64,000 nt of DNA from NCBI RefSeq assembly GCF_016786215.1, contig NZ_JADOBG010000008.1, positions 1-64,000 on the forward strand, given 5' to 3'. The first letter of the stretch is position 1, and the number at the start of each line of letters is the position of its first letter. This DNA is from Legionella bononiensis (GTDB lineage: Bacteria > Pseudomonadota > Gammaproteobacteria > Legionellales > Legionellaceae). The translations under genes and the position numbers were made by a program. Positions 18,120 to 26,852 of the stretch are shown piece after piece. Below the pieces are notes generated by a model that did not search any database, was not told the origin of the DNA, and saw nothing but the letters and a program-made list of their open reading frames with translations.

Positions 18120-18150
18120 TCCAAACAATAGCAAATCGCTATTGTTTGGA
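18120..18150. terminator. Bidirectional stem-loop terminator
   Basis: TCCAAACAATAGC (18120-18132) and GCTATTGTTTGGA (18138-18150) pair perfectly over 13 bp around a 5-nt loop AAATC, between the convergent TPR (plus) and MFS (minus) genes. Confidence 0.8.
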
Positions 18151-18155
18151 AACCA

Positions 18156-19436
18156 TCATTCATTCTCTTCTTTAGCACGACAATAAGTCTCATCGATCAA
18201 CAACAAAGTAACCAATGATAAAGCCAACGATATGGGTAATATCACCAAGGCGGAATAGTAACCGTGCAAAGTAAAATAGTGCGTACCATTGACCACAGTA
18301 CCATCCCAGCTCCAATCAAGAAGCACCCCGACTACAGGCTCAAATAATGCTTCAAATACTGAGTTGAACGTATTCATTATACCTAAAACAGTAGCAACCA
18401 GTATTAGGGGAAATAATTCCCGAATCATAGCAAAACTGGTAAAAAATCCACTGGCACAAAAGCCAAAGAAAAACAAAAGGATACTTAAGGTGGTTATGTA
18501 CAGGGTTGGACTGTAGAGAACAACCAAGAGACTCAATAATGCCAATCCAGTGCCAATAAACAATACAGGTTTTCTACGATGAATACAGTCAGATAACCAT
18601 CCCCAGAATGGCGCTCCAGCTGCAAAACCGATAAAAATAAACGAAATGGCAAGAGCCGCATCAGTTCTTGAAAGATGATAAGCTTTCTCCAGAAAAGGTA
18701 CGCCCCATAATCCCCCAAATACTGAAACAGGTGCAAAAGCTAATCCACTGTATAATGAAAGTGCCCATGCTTGTCTGTTTGTAATGATCCTGCGTAACAG
18801 GTGACTGACTTTTTCCTGACTTTTTATTGTGTGTTGTTGTTTGGATGGCTTATCCCTCAATACCAGGAAATAAACTATTCCAAGAAGTATTCCCAAAACA
18901 CTCACTACCTTAAGCGCCGGACGCCATCCTATATTCTGAACCAGCAAAGACAAGGGCATTTGACCACCAACAGCACCTAACATGGCTGCAGTCATAAACA
19001 TACCTGAAACCAAAGCGAATCGTTTGGGGGTAAACCATAAAGCGGCAATTTTAAAACAGGAAACCGCTGCAAAGGCTGCACCAGCTCCCATTAATGCTCT
19101 GCTGACGCAGGCTAACCAGAGAGAGTCAGTCTGTGAGAAGATATAGGTGCTGATGCTGCATAGAAATATTGCTGCGGTGGTTAGTAATCGAGGACTGTAT
19201 CGATCCAGCATCACCCCTACCGGAATCTGCATGACCAGATACGAGTAAAAATAAAACGCCGAGAGATTACCAAGTCCAGCGGCATTGACTTGAAATGCTT
19301 TCATTAAATCGCCAGTCATCACGCTGGGAGATACCTGAAGTAAATACTTATAAAAGAAGAAACTTGCAGCGATAGTCCAGATAATCCAGGGGTAAGCTTT
19401 CGCAAGCCAATGATCTTTACTTTGAAACGTGTTCAC
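18156..19436 (-). CDS. MFS transporter, Pht-like
   Basis: 426 residues from the GTG at 19436, which has AGGAG 8 bp upstream; an upstream start at 19481 would add a hydrophilic 15-residue leader. Twelve membrane segments are predicted. The loop 2-3 MFS motif appears as GVMLDRYSPRLL, and GWLSDCIHRRKPVLF follows the central loop. The opening SFFFYKYLLQVSPSVMTGDL and NAAGLGNLSAFYFYSY closely resemble the Legionella phagosomal transporter (Pht) group, which imports amino acids or nucleosides. Substrate not assignable. This gene is where the inverted repeat leaves the window: its first 736 bp recur at 63265-64000. Confidence 0.85.
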   Translation of the reverse strand: MNTFQSKDHWLAKAYPWIIWTIAASFFFYKYLLQVSPSVMTGDLMKAFQVNAAGLGNLSAFYFYSYLVMQIPVGVMLDRYSPRLLTTAAIFLCSISTYIFSQTDSLWLACVSRALMGAGAAFAAVSCFKIAALWFTPKRFALVSGMFMTAAMLGAVGGQMPLSLLVQNIGWRPALKVVSVLGILLGIVYFLVLRDKPSKQQHTIKSQEKVSHLLRRIITNRQAWALSLYSGLAFAPVSVFGGLWGVPFLEKAYHLSRTDAALAISFIFIGFAAGAPFWGWLSDCIHRRKPVLFIGTGLALLSLLVVLYSPTLYITTLSILLFFFGFCASGFFTSFAMIRELFPLILVATVLGIMNTFNSVFEALFEPVVGVLLDWSWDGTVVNGTHYFTLHGYYSALVILPISLALSLVTLLLIDETYCRAKEENE

Positions 19437-20020
19437 TATAATAACTCCTGACTCTGATTTTACAGATTTGGGCAATTTCACCAGTTTTAATTAATGCTGG
19501 CACACAAATGAACTCCGAATTAAAGAAATAAATTCTGCTTAAAATAAATTCAAATCTTTGATAAAGAGCTTTTTATTATCTGCCTGGACCTTCGCCCTGA
19601 GGCGGGGCAGATAGTTTAGGAGATAAGCCGACTCAGAGCTGAGAAATGGGTAAAGCTGACCACCACCACGACAACAAGTGATATAAGATTTAACGAATAA
19701 TACGACATCCCCGCAGTCATACTGCAGTGTTCCTGGTATCGGGAAGTATCCCGTGTTGGGAGTCGATTCGTGTTCATCGTCAAATATGTATTTAGTTACA
19801 ATCAAGCTTATATGCTAACTTTTTAGGCAATATTTTGTCAATATATCCATTAAAATTAATCACAGAATTCAGGGCAAATCATAACGCCCCATGATCTATA
19901 GATTATACTTACTGGTAGGTGTATGGCGTTCATTTAATTGTTCAAACAGATAGTAATTATTATTGAACCGCATTCAGGAAATAAATCTAGTTTCTAATAA
20001 CCTGTATCAGGACTAGTCCA
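19437..20020. other. 584-bp region with no convincing gene
   Basis: A TTG-started 88-codon frame on the minus strand (19539-19805) reads through CGGGGATGTCGT and CCACCACCACGACAACAAG. It has no ribosome site, unusual composition and no recognised motif, so I treat it as a possible gene relic only. The rest is AT-rich with a likely promoter for the membrane protein at 20021 (TAGTAATTATTATTGAACCG area). Its mirror lies at 62681-63264. Confidence 0.4.
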
Positions 20021-20737
20021 ATGGAATATCAAAGGCCAATGATTCGATTCCAAATATTATTTGTAATAATTGGAACTCCTGTTGCGTTTTACCTGGACGG
20101 TGTGGCGTTTAATAATCTCTTTCCCTACGGCCAATGGATGGTTAATTTCTGTATTATTAGCACTTTCTTCTGGTTTTATCGCGTTGCCAATAAACAGTTA
20201 CAAAGCCTGATGTTATTGATGATCTTAATATCCAGTAGCGGTGAGATAATCGCCTCCCTCATGTTAAAGTTTTATGTTTATCGTCTTGATAATATTCCAC
20301 TTTATGTACCGTTTGGTCACGCTCTTGTTTTTGCAACGTCCTACTATATCTATCAACAAACGTTCCTCCAGAAATACGCCCCAGACATGGAGCGCTTGTT
20401 GTTTATCGTAACCTTACTTATCAGCGTTTTATCCTTCATCATTCTACAGGATACCCTTGGAGTCATTTGCTTTGTAATTTTTTGCTTATTAAGAAAAAAC
20501 AATAAATTATTTTATTCCTGTATGTTTTTTATGGTTTTATATCTGGAACTGCTTGGAACACACATGCACACATGGACTTGGTATGGAAAGTTAAATATTC
20601 ATCCAGATTGGGTTAACTGCGCTAATCCTCCGAGCGCCATAGGTGGGTTGTACATGATACTTGACGCTTTAGTCACTCTTTGCTATTTCCAGTTAAATAC
20701 CCAAAATATAGTGGCCATTAAGAATGACAAAGAATAA
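20021..20737 (+). CDS. Seven-TM membrane protein of unknown function
   Basis: 238 residues, mostly hydrophobic; about seven membrane segments, for example FQILFVIIGTPVAFYL, LLFIVTLLISVLSFII and YSCMFFMVLYLELLG. Possible functional residues in membrane context are SSSGEIIASL, PFGHALVFATSY and THMHTWTWYGK. Not recognised. AGGA lies 10 bp before the ATG. Confidence 0.7.
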   Translation: MEYQRPMIRFQILFVIIGTPVAFYLDGVAFNNLFPYGQWMVNFCIISTFFWFYRVANKQLQSLMLLMILISSSGEIIASLMLKFYVYRLDNIPLYVPFGHALVFATSYYIYQQTFLQKYAPDMERLLFIVTLLISVLSFIILQDTLGVICFVIFCLLRKNNKLFYSCMFFMVLYLELLGTHMHTWTWYGKLNIHPDWVNCANPPSAIGGLYMILDALVTLCYFQLNTQNIVAIKNDKE

Positions 20738-20850
20738 TAGTGTTCCGCAAACAAACAGAAGAGTGAAGCAAATTTGGTTTTTTGATCTCTACTAATTTAT
20801 TATTTGACTTCTATGAACTCAAATCATACAATGAGTTTCTCTTTTTTACT

Positions 20851-21936
20851 ATGGTGATCCTGATGTTTGAATTATTTTATAATGCTGCATTAAACGCTAA
20901 GAGTCCTGAAGAATTAAGTAAGCAGATTTTTTTAATCGGTTTGGATGCCATAGACCCCACCCCTCCCTTTCTCACCGTCGCAGCCAAACTGGCTGCAAAA
21001 AATAAAACTCAAGCGGTTGAACTCCTGCGCCAATCCGGAGCTAATGTACATTCAATCGCAACCGGATTTGCCATTGCAGGAAATGATGACCTCGTCAATC
21101 ATTATCAAAACGAATACTACGCGAACAGTGACTATATAGCTTATGGTTATGCCTTTGCTGGTAATTATAAAAAAGTTGATGAATATTTAACCCTGTATGG
21201 CGCGAGTATTCATTTCGTGTTACAAGGCTTTGCCTTAGCAAATAATCATCAAAAAGTGAATGAGTATTTAGGTAATTTTCGTCCAGATGTCCTACAAAAA
21301 AACGTAGTGTACGAAAGCCCCGAAGAAAAAAAGAGTCAGCTGGAATATCGTCGGACTGTGTACCAAAGCCTGGTGACCAGCGTTGCTGAATCCTATGCTT
21401 TAACAGGTAATCTCGATAAGGTCGAAGAGTTTCATTCCAAAGGCGCATCAATTGATAATATTGCCAGAGCATTTGCCTTTACTGGTAATCATGCAAAAGT
21501 TGAAGAATACAGAACAAAATATGACGCCAATATTTATAATATCACACTTGGATATAAAGCGATGGGAAGAAATACCCCATCATTTTATCGCGCTTTAATT
21601 GCCATGTATAATCAAGGTGAAGCCGGTCAAATCGTAATTGACTCCATGATACGCTTAAAAAAAGGTCAAGATCAATTTTGGAATCCGTACTGGATGAATA
21701 GCGGTGAAAAATTAAAAGAAATCATTAATGCAATTGACACCCTGCCCCAGGATGTAAACCTGAGTGATGCTTTAAAGGATGAAAACTCCACAATTTATAA
21801 AGCATTGAATATGCATCGTATAACCCCACTTACCTTTTTAGGACGCTTAGGGTTTTATCATACTAAATCAGTTCAGACTGCTGGTGAAGAAATAACCAAA
21901 ACGATGTCTCCTGAAGTAATACAAAATACCCCCTAG
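20851..21936 (+). CDS. Helical-repeat (ankyrin/TPR-like) protein, candidate effector
   Basis: 361 residues from ATG 20851; an upstream TTG at 20782 adds 23 residues. Residues about 30-230 hold repeats of about 33 residues with the pattern IAxGFAxAGNxxKVxEYxxxYGA, seen as SIATGFAIAGNDDLVNHY, YIAYGYAFAGNYKKVDEY, FVLQGFALANNHQKVNEY, SVAESYALTGNLDKVEEF and NIARAFAFTGNHAKVEEY. Loops resemble ankyrin (GAN/GAS) but the core motif is not canonical ankyrin. The C-terminal 120 residues are non-repetitive. No signal peptide. Such repeat proteins are often host-interacting in Legionella (inference). Confidence 0.75.
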   Translation: MVILMFELFYNAALNAKSPEELSKQIFLIGLDAIDPTPPFLTVAAKLAAKNKTQAVELLRQSGANVHSIATGFAIAGNDDLVNHYQNEYYANSDYIAYGYAFAGNYKKVDEYLTLYGASIHFVLQGFALANNHQKVNEYLGNFRPDVLQKNVVYESPEEKKSQLEYRRTVYQSLVTSVAESYALTGNLDKVEEFHSKGASIDNIARAFAFTGNHAKVEEYRTKYDANIYNITLGYKAMGRNTPSFYRALIAMYNQGEAGQIVIDSMIRLKKGQDQFWNPYWMNSGEKLKEIINAIDTLPQDVNLSDALKDENSTIYKALNMHRITPLTFLGRLGFYHTKSVQTAGEEITKTMSPEVIQNTP

Positions 21937-21991
21937 TCCGGACTAATATAAAGTTCAGGGATGATCTTAGGGGATGTTGACAGCTTCGATT

Positions 21992-22024
21992 TCTACGTCC
22001 CGCGACCTGTTCGCGGAACGTAGA
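21992..22024. terminator. Stem-loop between convergent genes
   Basis: TCTACGTCCCGCGA (21992-22005) pairs with TCGCGGAACGTAGA (22011-22024) with one mismatch and a 5-nt loop. It separates the repeat protein (plus) from the SH2-like gene (minus). It is preceded by GGGGATGTTGACAG, similar to GGGCGTGTTGACAAC after the LDH gene at 26570, so it may be part of a dispersed repeat. Confidence 0.65.
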
Positions 22025-22044
22025 ACATGAGCTATTGATTATCG

Positions 22045-22530
22045 CTATGTAAATGAAGTATATCTTTTTGAACTATCGTCCTTAGGTTCATGATCATCAT
22101 CTTCATGAAGACTGACATAGCCTGTAAATTCTGCGGTTCGCGTTGCCTCAATAGCATTGGGTACTACTTGTTTCTTGAGATCAAATCCGTTATCGCTTAA
22201 TAATGTGAAGAGTTTAACTGCGCTCTTCTCAGGAAACTCATGTTTAAACGCTTGTGTCGCTTGTTTTGAAAATTCAACGGCCTCATCTCTATTTGCAGGA
22301 CCAAATTTCCATTCCCCTTCCACAAATCCAATTCGTTTACTCACGTACCGTGTATTTTCCTTATCGTAATAAGATAAAGTAAGCAATCCAGGCACCGAAC
22401 TTTCTCTAAGCAACCATACCGCTTTTGTTGCCAAATAAGACGCTCCCTTTTGCTGCAACTTAAAAAGCCCCGTTGCATTATCTATCTCGCTGGAAAATAT
22501 AACCGGCGGATTCTCTGGTGTTGATTCCAC
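22045..22530 (-). CDS. Small protein with putative SH2-like fold (candidate effector)
   Basis: 161 residues from a GTG with AGGAGAG 5 bp upstream. AVWLLRESSVPGLLTLSYY (37-55) matches the SH2 betaB-betaC signature (FLVRES..pG.ftLSv), including the arginine of FLxR that contacts phosphotyrosine phosphate (R42) and the preceding hydrophobic lead. Next comes RYVSKRIGF as a betaD-like strand, with GEWKFG, then an amphipathic helix EAVEFSKQATQAFKHEF and AVKLFTLLSDNGFDL near the end. Legionella species are known to carry phosphotyrosine-binding SH2 proteins that are translocated; this could be a single-domain member. Certainty is moderate because the call rests on one motif and general order. No other domain is visible. 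Confidence 0.6.
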   Translation of the reverse strand: MESTPENPPVIFSSEIDNATGLFKLQQKGASYLATKAVWLLRESSVPGLLTLSYYDKENTRYVSKRIGFVEGEWKFGPANRDEAVEFSKQATQAFKHEFPEKSAVKLFTLLSDNGFDLKKQVVPNAIEATRTAEFTGYVSLHEDDDHEPKDDSSKRYTSFT

Positions 22531-22833
22531 AGTGCTCTCCTGTACAATTAATCTATTTTAGTTACATTGTATTTGCGCAAAACAGCAAACTTAATAATAC
22601 AGAACCATACAAACTGTACTTATTAACACAAATTCGCAAATAACAAAACCAAACTGCTTAATTATAGCACCAAAACGACTTTAATAAAAACAATTCATGG
22701 AATAAACCCAGGGATAAATAAAAAATACATCAATTACCCTATCCTTCATTTAGAACCAGACATTAAGAATAGTATTGAACTCAATTCAATGTTAGATTAA
22801 TTTCAAACATCAAATAAATCATGAGTTACTGTT
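22531..22833. other. AT-rich divergent intergenic region
   Basis: 303 bp between the SH2-like gene (minus) and the beta-propeller gene (plus). Contains the small palindrome ATTTGCGCAAA near 22570 and runs of A/T; promoters for both genes are expected here. No gene or RNA is recognised. Its mirror lies at 59868-60170. Confidence 0.5.
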
Positions 22834-24120
22834 ATGAAAAAGGACGTTCTGCAAATAATATCCAATATATTATTCATGTTGTTCTCTATAAGCCTGTTCC
22901 TGATAAGCACAAACAGTTCAGCCTTACCTTTTGACATAACCCCCAAAACAGGTACTCAACTGCCAACTGTAGTAAAATCAGGGAAAAAAGTCACTGCTTA
23001 TTATACCGTGACGAATAATACCCTAGCTGAAAGACATAATAACTTTGTCAAATACTTACCCCCCAATGTGACGCAGATTACCAGTGGAGGTACCTATCCC
23101 GACACCTGCGGCAGTGTGTTTAATCTTGCAGGAAAAGGAAAGGTTGGAAGCAGCTGCACGTTACAACTGAGAATTTCAGGAGCAGTTAATAGTAATGACC
23201 CGGATCCGCATCACCATCTGTTTGTCTGTTTTCCTGGAGGAATCACTTGTGCTGGAACCCAATATTCTTTAAATGTGGTTCAGGACACATCACCGTTAAA
23301 AACAGCTTACGTCACTAATTTTAATGATGGCTCGGTGTCTCGATGCCCTATTCAAGCGGATGGCAACTTTGGTAGATGTACCCTGGCAGGATCTGGATTG
23401 GGTCAACCTGTTGGAATCAGCTTCAGCAAGGATTTTAGTTATGTCTATCTTACCCTGCCAACCTTCAGTGCTGTTCTTTTCTGTCCTATCAATAATGATG
23501 GAACGTTCGGAATCTGTAATCTGGCTGGAGGAGCATTCATCGCTCCATCAGGAATAGTAGTTAATCCTGCAGGTAACCTCATTTATATTACCGATGTGGC
23601 AAATTTTTCAGTATCCTATTGCACTATAGCAGCTAATGGAACACTTTCATCGTGCACTGGAACAGGCCAGGTATTTGGGACTCCATTAGGCATCACAATA
23701 AATCCGCCTGGAACTTACGCCTACATCGCAGATCCTTCATCAGGTATAGTCTCTTCATGCCAAATCCAGGCTGATGGAAATTTAATAAATTGTGTGGCGA
23801 ATGCCAATTCTGCAATCACTCTTCCTTATGCCGTAGCCGTAAATTCGCAAAACACTCTTGCCTACATCGTTAATGCTGATAACTCAGTTGCCTATTGTAC
23901 AATCAATACCAATGGCACTTTAGGTACGTGCACTGCAACAGGGAATGATTTTAATTTCCCGGTAGGAATCGCATTAAACCCTGAAGGCACTTACGCTTAT
24001 ATCACTAATGAAAATGGTAATACGGTTTCAGCTTGTCCCATAAAAAGCAATGGCAGCTTTGGTACTTGCATCACTACTGGAAATAATTTCGTTAATCCAA
24101 GTGGAATAGCACTGTATTAA
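22834..24120 (+). CDS. Secreted beta-propeller (YVTN/NHL-like) protein
   Basis: 428 residues. Signal peptide with hydrophobic core 12-27, cut likely near ALPF (31-34). Residues 35-150 form an Ig-like region with cysteines (YPDTCGSV, SSCTLQL, VCFPGGITC). From about 155 there are six repeats of about 44 residues of the form AYxTN...VSxCxIxxDGxFGxCxxxGxxFxxPxGIAxNPxG, for example YVTNFNDGSVSRCPIQADG and YITNENGNTVSACPIKSNG. The paired cysteines in each blade suggest disulfide-stabilised propeller blades outside the cytoplasm. Binding or structural role; function unknown. Confidence 0.82.
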   Translation: MKKDVLQIISNILFMLFSISLFLISTNSSALPFDITPKTGTQLPTVVKSGKKVTAYYTVTNNTLAERHNNFVKYLPPNVTQITSGGTYPDTCGSVFNLAGKGKVGSSCTLQLRISGAVNSNDPDPHHHLFVCFPGGITCAGTQYSLNVVQDTSPLKTAYVTNFNDGSVSRCPIQADGNFGRCTLAGSGLGQPVGISFSKDFSYVYLTLPTFSAVLFCPINNDGTFGICNLAGGAFIAPSGIVVNPAGNLIYITDVANFSVSYCTIAANGTLSSCTGTGQVFGTPLGITINPPGTYAYIADPSSGIVSSCQIQADGNLINCVANANSAITLPYAVAVNSQNTLAYIVNADNSVAYCTINTNGTLGTCTATGNDFNFPVGIALNPEGTYAYITNENGNTVSACPIKSNGSFGTCITTGNNFVNPSGIALY

Positions 24121-24158
24121 ATATAATGTAATTAAAAATGCTGCATTGGTGCACAGGA

Positions 24159-24208
24159 TTTCAGGAGATGTCCGAATACTTAACCATCTCCTGAAACTCA
24201 TGGTTAAG
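24159..24208 (+). promoter_or_regulatory. Two overlapping, mutually exclusive stem-loops before the ClC gene
   Basis: Hairpin 1: TTTCAGGAGATG (24159-24170) with CATCTCCTGAAA (24185-24196), 12 bp perfect. Hairpin 2: CTTAACCAT (24179-24187) with ATGGTTAAG (24200-24208), 9 bp perfect. The arms overlap at 24185-24187, so both cannot form fully together. They lie between the propeller stop and the ClC start (24263). This may be a terminator for the upstream gene or an attenuator-like leader; no T-tract follows. Confidence 0.5.
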
Positions 24209-24262
24209 ATAGACTATGCAGGTATTTCGCTGAACTATAAAATGTCTAAGGAACAATAAAAC

Positions 24263-25543
24263 ATGGAGTCCGTGATTACTGAAGAAAACAAATCCAAAAC
24301 CCCTCTCTGGACTTTGTTCCTGGTAACTCTCTCAGTAGGAGTCGCATCAGGATTCTTGGGAATGACTTTGGCCTTATTACTTCATTACATTCAGCATATC
24401 GCTTATGGATACAGCCCCTTACATATTATCAGTAATGAAAGTTTTTTAGAGGGTGTTAGTGCATCATCTCCAGAACGACGAGTTACGATTCTGATAATCT
24501 GCGGCCTCATCGCCGGATTGGGATGGGCAGCAGTGTATCAATTGGGAAAACCCTTAGTCAGCATCGCAGAAGCAATAAAAACAAATAAAACCATGCCCAT
24601 GCTCAGCACTACATGTCATGCCTTACTCCAGATAGTCACCATCGCACTGGGTTCTCCTTTGGGTAGAGAGGTAGCTCCCAGAGAAGCAAGTGCCGTTTTT
24701 GCAACATGGATATCCACCAAAGCAGGGTTAAGCATTAAAGAAACGAAAATCATGCTGGCTTGTGGCGCGGGAGCCGGCTTGGCAGCGGTTTATAATGTTC
24801 CTTTAGGTGGTGCAGTATTTGTTCTTGAAGTCTTGCTGTGCACGCTTAACTGGTCAATTGTTCTGCCCGCCCTTACAACTTCAGCAATCGCGGTAGTTGT
24901 ATCCTGGTGGGGATTAGGTAATGAACCCCTCTATCACATACCTGACTTAACGATAAGTTATTCATTAGTCATCTGGTCTATAGGAGCTGGCCCTTTTTTT
25001 GGAATGGCGGCCTTCTGGTTTATCTATGTTGCGACCATACAACGAAGTAAATCCCAACGTAACTGGATGATGATTGGTTCCTGTCTGATTAATTTTACAA
25101 TTATTGGCGTGCTGTCAATTTATTTCCCGCAATTATTAGGCAATGGTAAAAGTCCTGCTCAATTGGAATTTTCCAGTCATGTGGGGATAGGCTTAAGCGT
25201 AACATTGCTCATGTTAAGAAGCGTGATCGTTTGGTCAAGTTTAAGAGTCGGCGCCCAGGGGGGACTATTAACCCCTTCTCTTGCCAATGGAGCCTTACTT
25301 GGAGCAATACTGGGTGGAGTCTGGAATATGATTTGGCCAACCTCTTCATTTGAAGCCTTTGCGCTTGTAGGAGCAGCAGCATTTCTTGGAGCTGCTCAAA
25401 AAATGCCTGTAACGGCAATAATCCTGATTTTTGAATTAACACGTATCGATTTAAGTTTACTCATTCCAATACTGTTTGCGGTGTCAGGTTCCGTAGCAAT
25501 GTTTCATTGGTGTAAAAACTATTTTATTAATGATCCCGATTAA
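24263..25543 (+). CDS. ClC-type chloride channel/H+ antiporter
   Basis: 426 residues with about ten membrane helices. GSPLGREVAPRE (130-141) corresponds to the ClC GREGP motif and contains the gating glutamate (E136); CGAGAGLAAVYNVPLGG (167-183) is the conserved following helix. E189 in FVLEVLLC falls near the internal proton glutamate of CLC-ec1 antiporters, so proton-coupled exchange is possible. The first selectivity motif (GSGIP) is not obvious; MLSTTCHALLQ stands in its place, so the anion preference may differ (inference). No C-terminal CBS domains. AAGGA lies upstream of the ATG. Confidence 0.85.
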   Translation: MESVITEENKSKTPLWTLFLVTLSVGVASGFLGMTLALLLHYIQHIAYGYSPLHIISNESFLEGVSASSPERRVTILIICGLIAGLGWAAVYQLGKPLVSIAEAIKTNKTMPMLSTTCHALLQIVTIALGSPLGREVAPREASAVFATWISTKAGLSIKETKIMLACGAGAGLAAVYNVPLGGAVFVLEVLLCTLNWSIVLPALTTSAIAVVVSWWGLGNEPLYHIPDLTISYSLVIWSIGAGPFFGMAAFWFIYVATIQRSKSQRNWMMIGSCLINFTIIGVLSIYFPQLLGNGKSPAQLEFSSHVGIGLSVTLLMLRSVIVWSSLRVGAQGGLLTPSLANGALLGAILGGVWNMIWPTSSFEAFALVGAAAFLGAAQKMPVTAIILIFELTRIDLSLLIPILFAVSGSVAMFHWCKNYFINDPD

Positions 25544-25652
25544 TCAATTAATTATTAAGCAGCGAAAATCAGTCGGTCAAAATACATTATGTTCTATACT
25601 TAAAACTGCGAGCTGGTTGATGTTTAATTATCACAATGGACAGTGAGGTTAT

Positions 25653-26570
25653 ATGAAAATTGGAATTATTGGCTCAGGAAGTGTTGGGAAAGCCTGTGCA
25701 ATGGCAACGATAATGAGAGGATGTGCCAGAGAAATTGTATTGATTGATAAAAATACCCATCTGGCTAAAGCTGTTGCCACAGACATGCAATATGGTTCAC
25801 AACTATCCCCTGAGACTCATATCTACTCCGGTGATTACTCTGACCTACACCAATCGGCCTTGGTCATGGTTACAGCCGGCGTCAATGAAAAAACAGGAGG
25901 CGCTACGGATCGTAACGACCCTGCTGGCAGACTCAAACTACTTCATACTAATGCCGAAATTTTTAAAGACATCATTCCCCAGATTGTAAAGGCTGTGCCA
26001 AAAGCGATTATTCTAATTGTCAGTGATCCACCTGACCCTCTCGCGGATGTTGCTCGCCAACTGGCAGGTCATGACAGAGTGCTCAGTGCAGGAACTTATC
26101 TTGATACCTTGCGTTTCAGATACCATATAGCCAGACACTTCCAATTAAACCCCAGAGATGTAAATGCCCAGGTCATAGGAGAGCACGGAACGTCCTCCGT
26201 ATTTTTATGGTCTGGAGTCACTATAGGTGGAAAACCACTCGATGAGTGGTTAACTGGTGACAAAACACAGTTCAAACACGATATTGAGCAGGAAGTTAAA
26301 TTTGCCAATATCACCATTATTGAAGGTAATAATGCCAGTCAATACGGTATAGGTATGGTTTGCGCGCGAATTGCTGAAATAGTCATTCGTAATGAAGAAT
26401 CAGTGATACCTATAGGTTCCTATCATGCGGATTATGGTGTGACATTTTCCTTACCCAGTATCTTAAATTGCAAAGGGATTCGACAAGTATTGATTCCATC
26501 TATGTCTGATGAAGAAAAGCTGGCGTTAGAACACTGCGCGATGGTATTAAAAAATTCTCTGAATAATTAG
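25653..26570 (+). CDS. Lactate/malate dehydrogenase family protein
   Basis: 305 residues. NAD-binding loop IGIIGSGSVGKA (3-14). Catalytic region: DTLRFRY (151-157, with substrate arginine R154 and Asp 151) and GEHGTSSVFLW with the catalytic H178. The mobile loop reads TAGVNEKTGG...R, and the usual VTNPVD motif is changed to VSDPPDPL (123-130), so substrate choice between lactate, malate or another 2-hydroxyacid cannot be inferred. GTGAGG precedes the ATG at good spacing. It has its own promoter, 109 bp after the ClC gene. Confidence 0.85.
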   Translation: MKIGIIGSGSVGKACAMATIMRGCAREIVLIDKNTHLAKAVATDMQYGSQLSPETHIYSGDYSDLHQSALVMVTAGVNEKTGGATDRNDPAGRLKLLHTNAEIFKDIIPQIVKAVPKAIILIVSDPPDPLADVARQLAGHDRVLSAGTYLDTLRFRYHIARHFQLNPRDVNAQVIGEHGTSSVFLWSGVTIGGKPLDEWLTGDKTQFKHDIEQEVKFANITIIEGNNASQYGIGMVCARIAEIVIRNEESVIPIGSYHADYGVTFSLPSILNCKGIRQVLIPSMSDEEKLALEHCAMVLKNSLNN

Positions 26571-26852
26571 GGCGTGTTGACAACTCGCCTACTGCCTACG
26601 TACCGCAGCTTATCCCTAAGAATTCGTCCCTTTCTAAAAATGCAGATTAATTCATCTTAATTTGCCATTTTTATGAGATGGTCATCCCCGCGACAGCGGG
26701 GATCCATGCGTCAATGTGGCCTTATGTTAATTTTTAGGAAGGATTGAGCTTTTGTGACGATGACGTATAAATAGTGAGGAAGTTTCAGGGCTTGTCCGCG
26801 GCATCCAGAAGAGGGTCAAACTAAAAGCCATTCTATTCTATAAGTCACCGGT
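26571..26852. repeat. Intergenic DNA with CCCCGC hairpin repeat
   Basis: 26684-26703 is a perfect 8-bp stem ATCCCCGC / GCGGGGAT with a 4-nt loop, the core of a dispersed ATCCCCGC...GCGGGGATCC family common in Gammaproteobacteria. Starts with GGGCGTGTTGACAACTCGCC, similar to a sequence near 21970. It separates the convergent LDH-family gene and nsrR. No gene seen. Confidence 0.6.

Noticed and set aside
19539..19805. 88-codon minus-strand frame and its mirror at 62896-63162
   Set aside because: TTG start without ribosome site, no recognised motif, and not supported by neighbours; kept only as a note in the intergenic entry.
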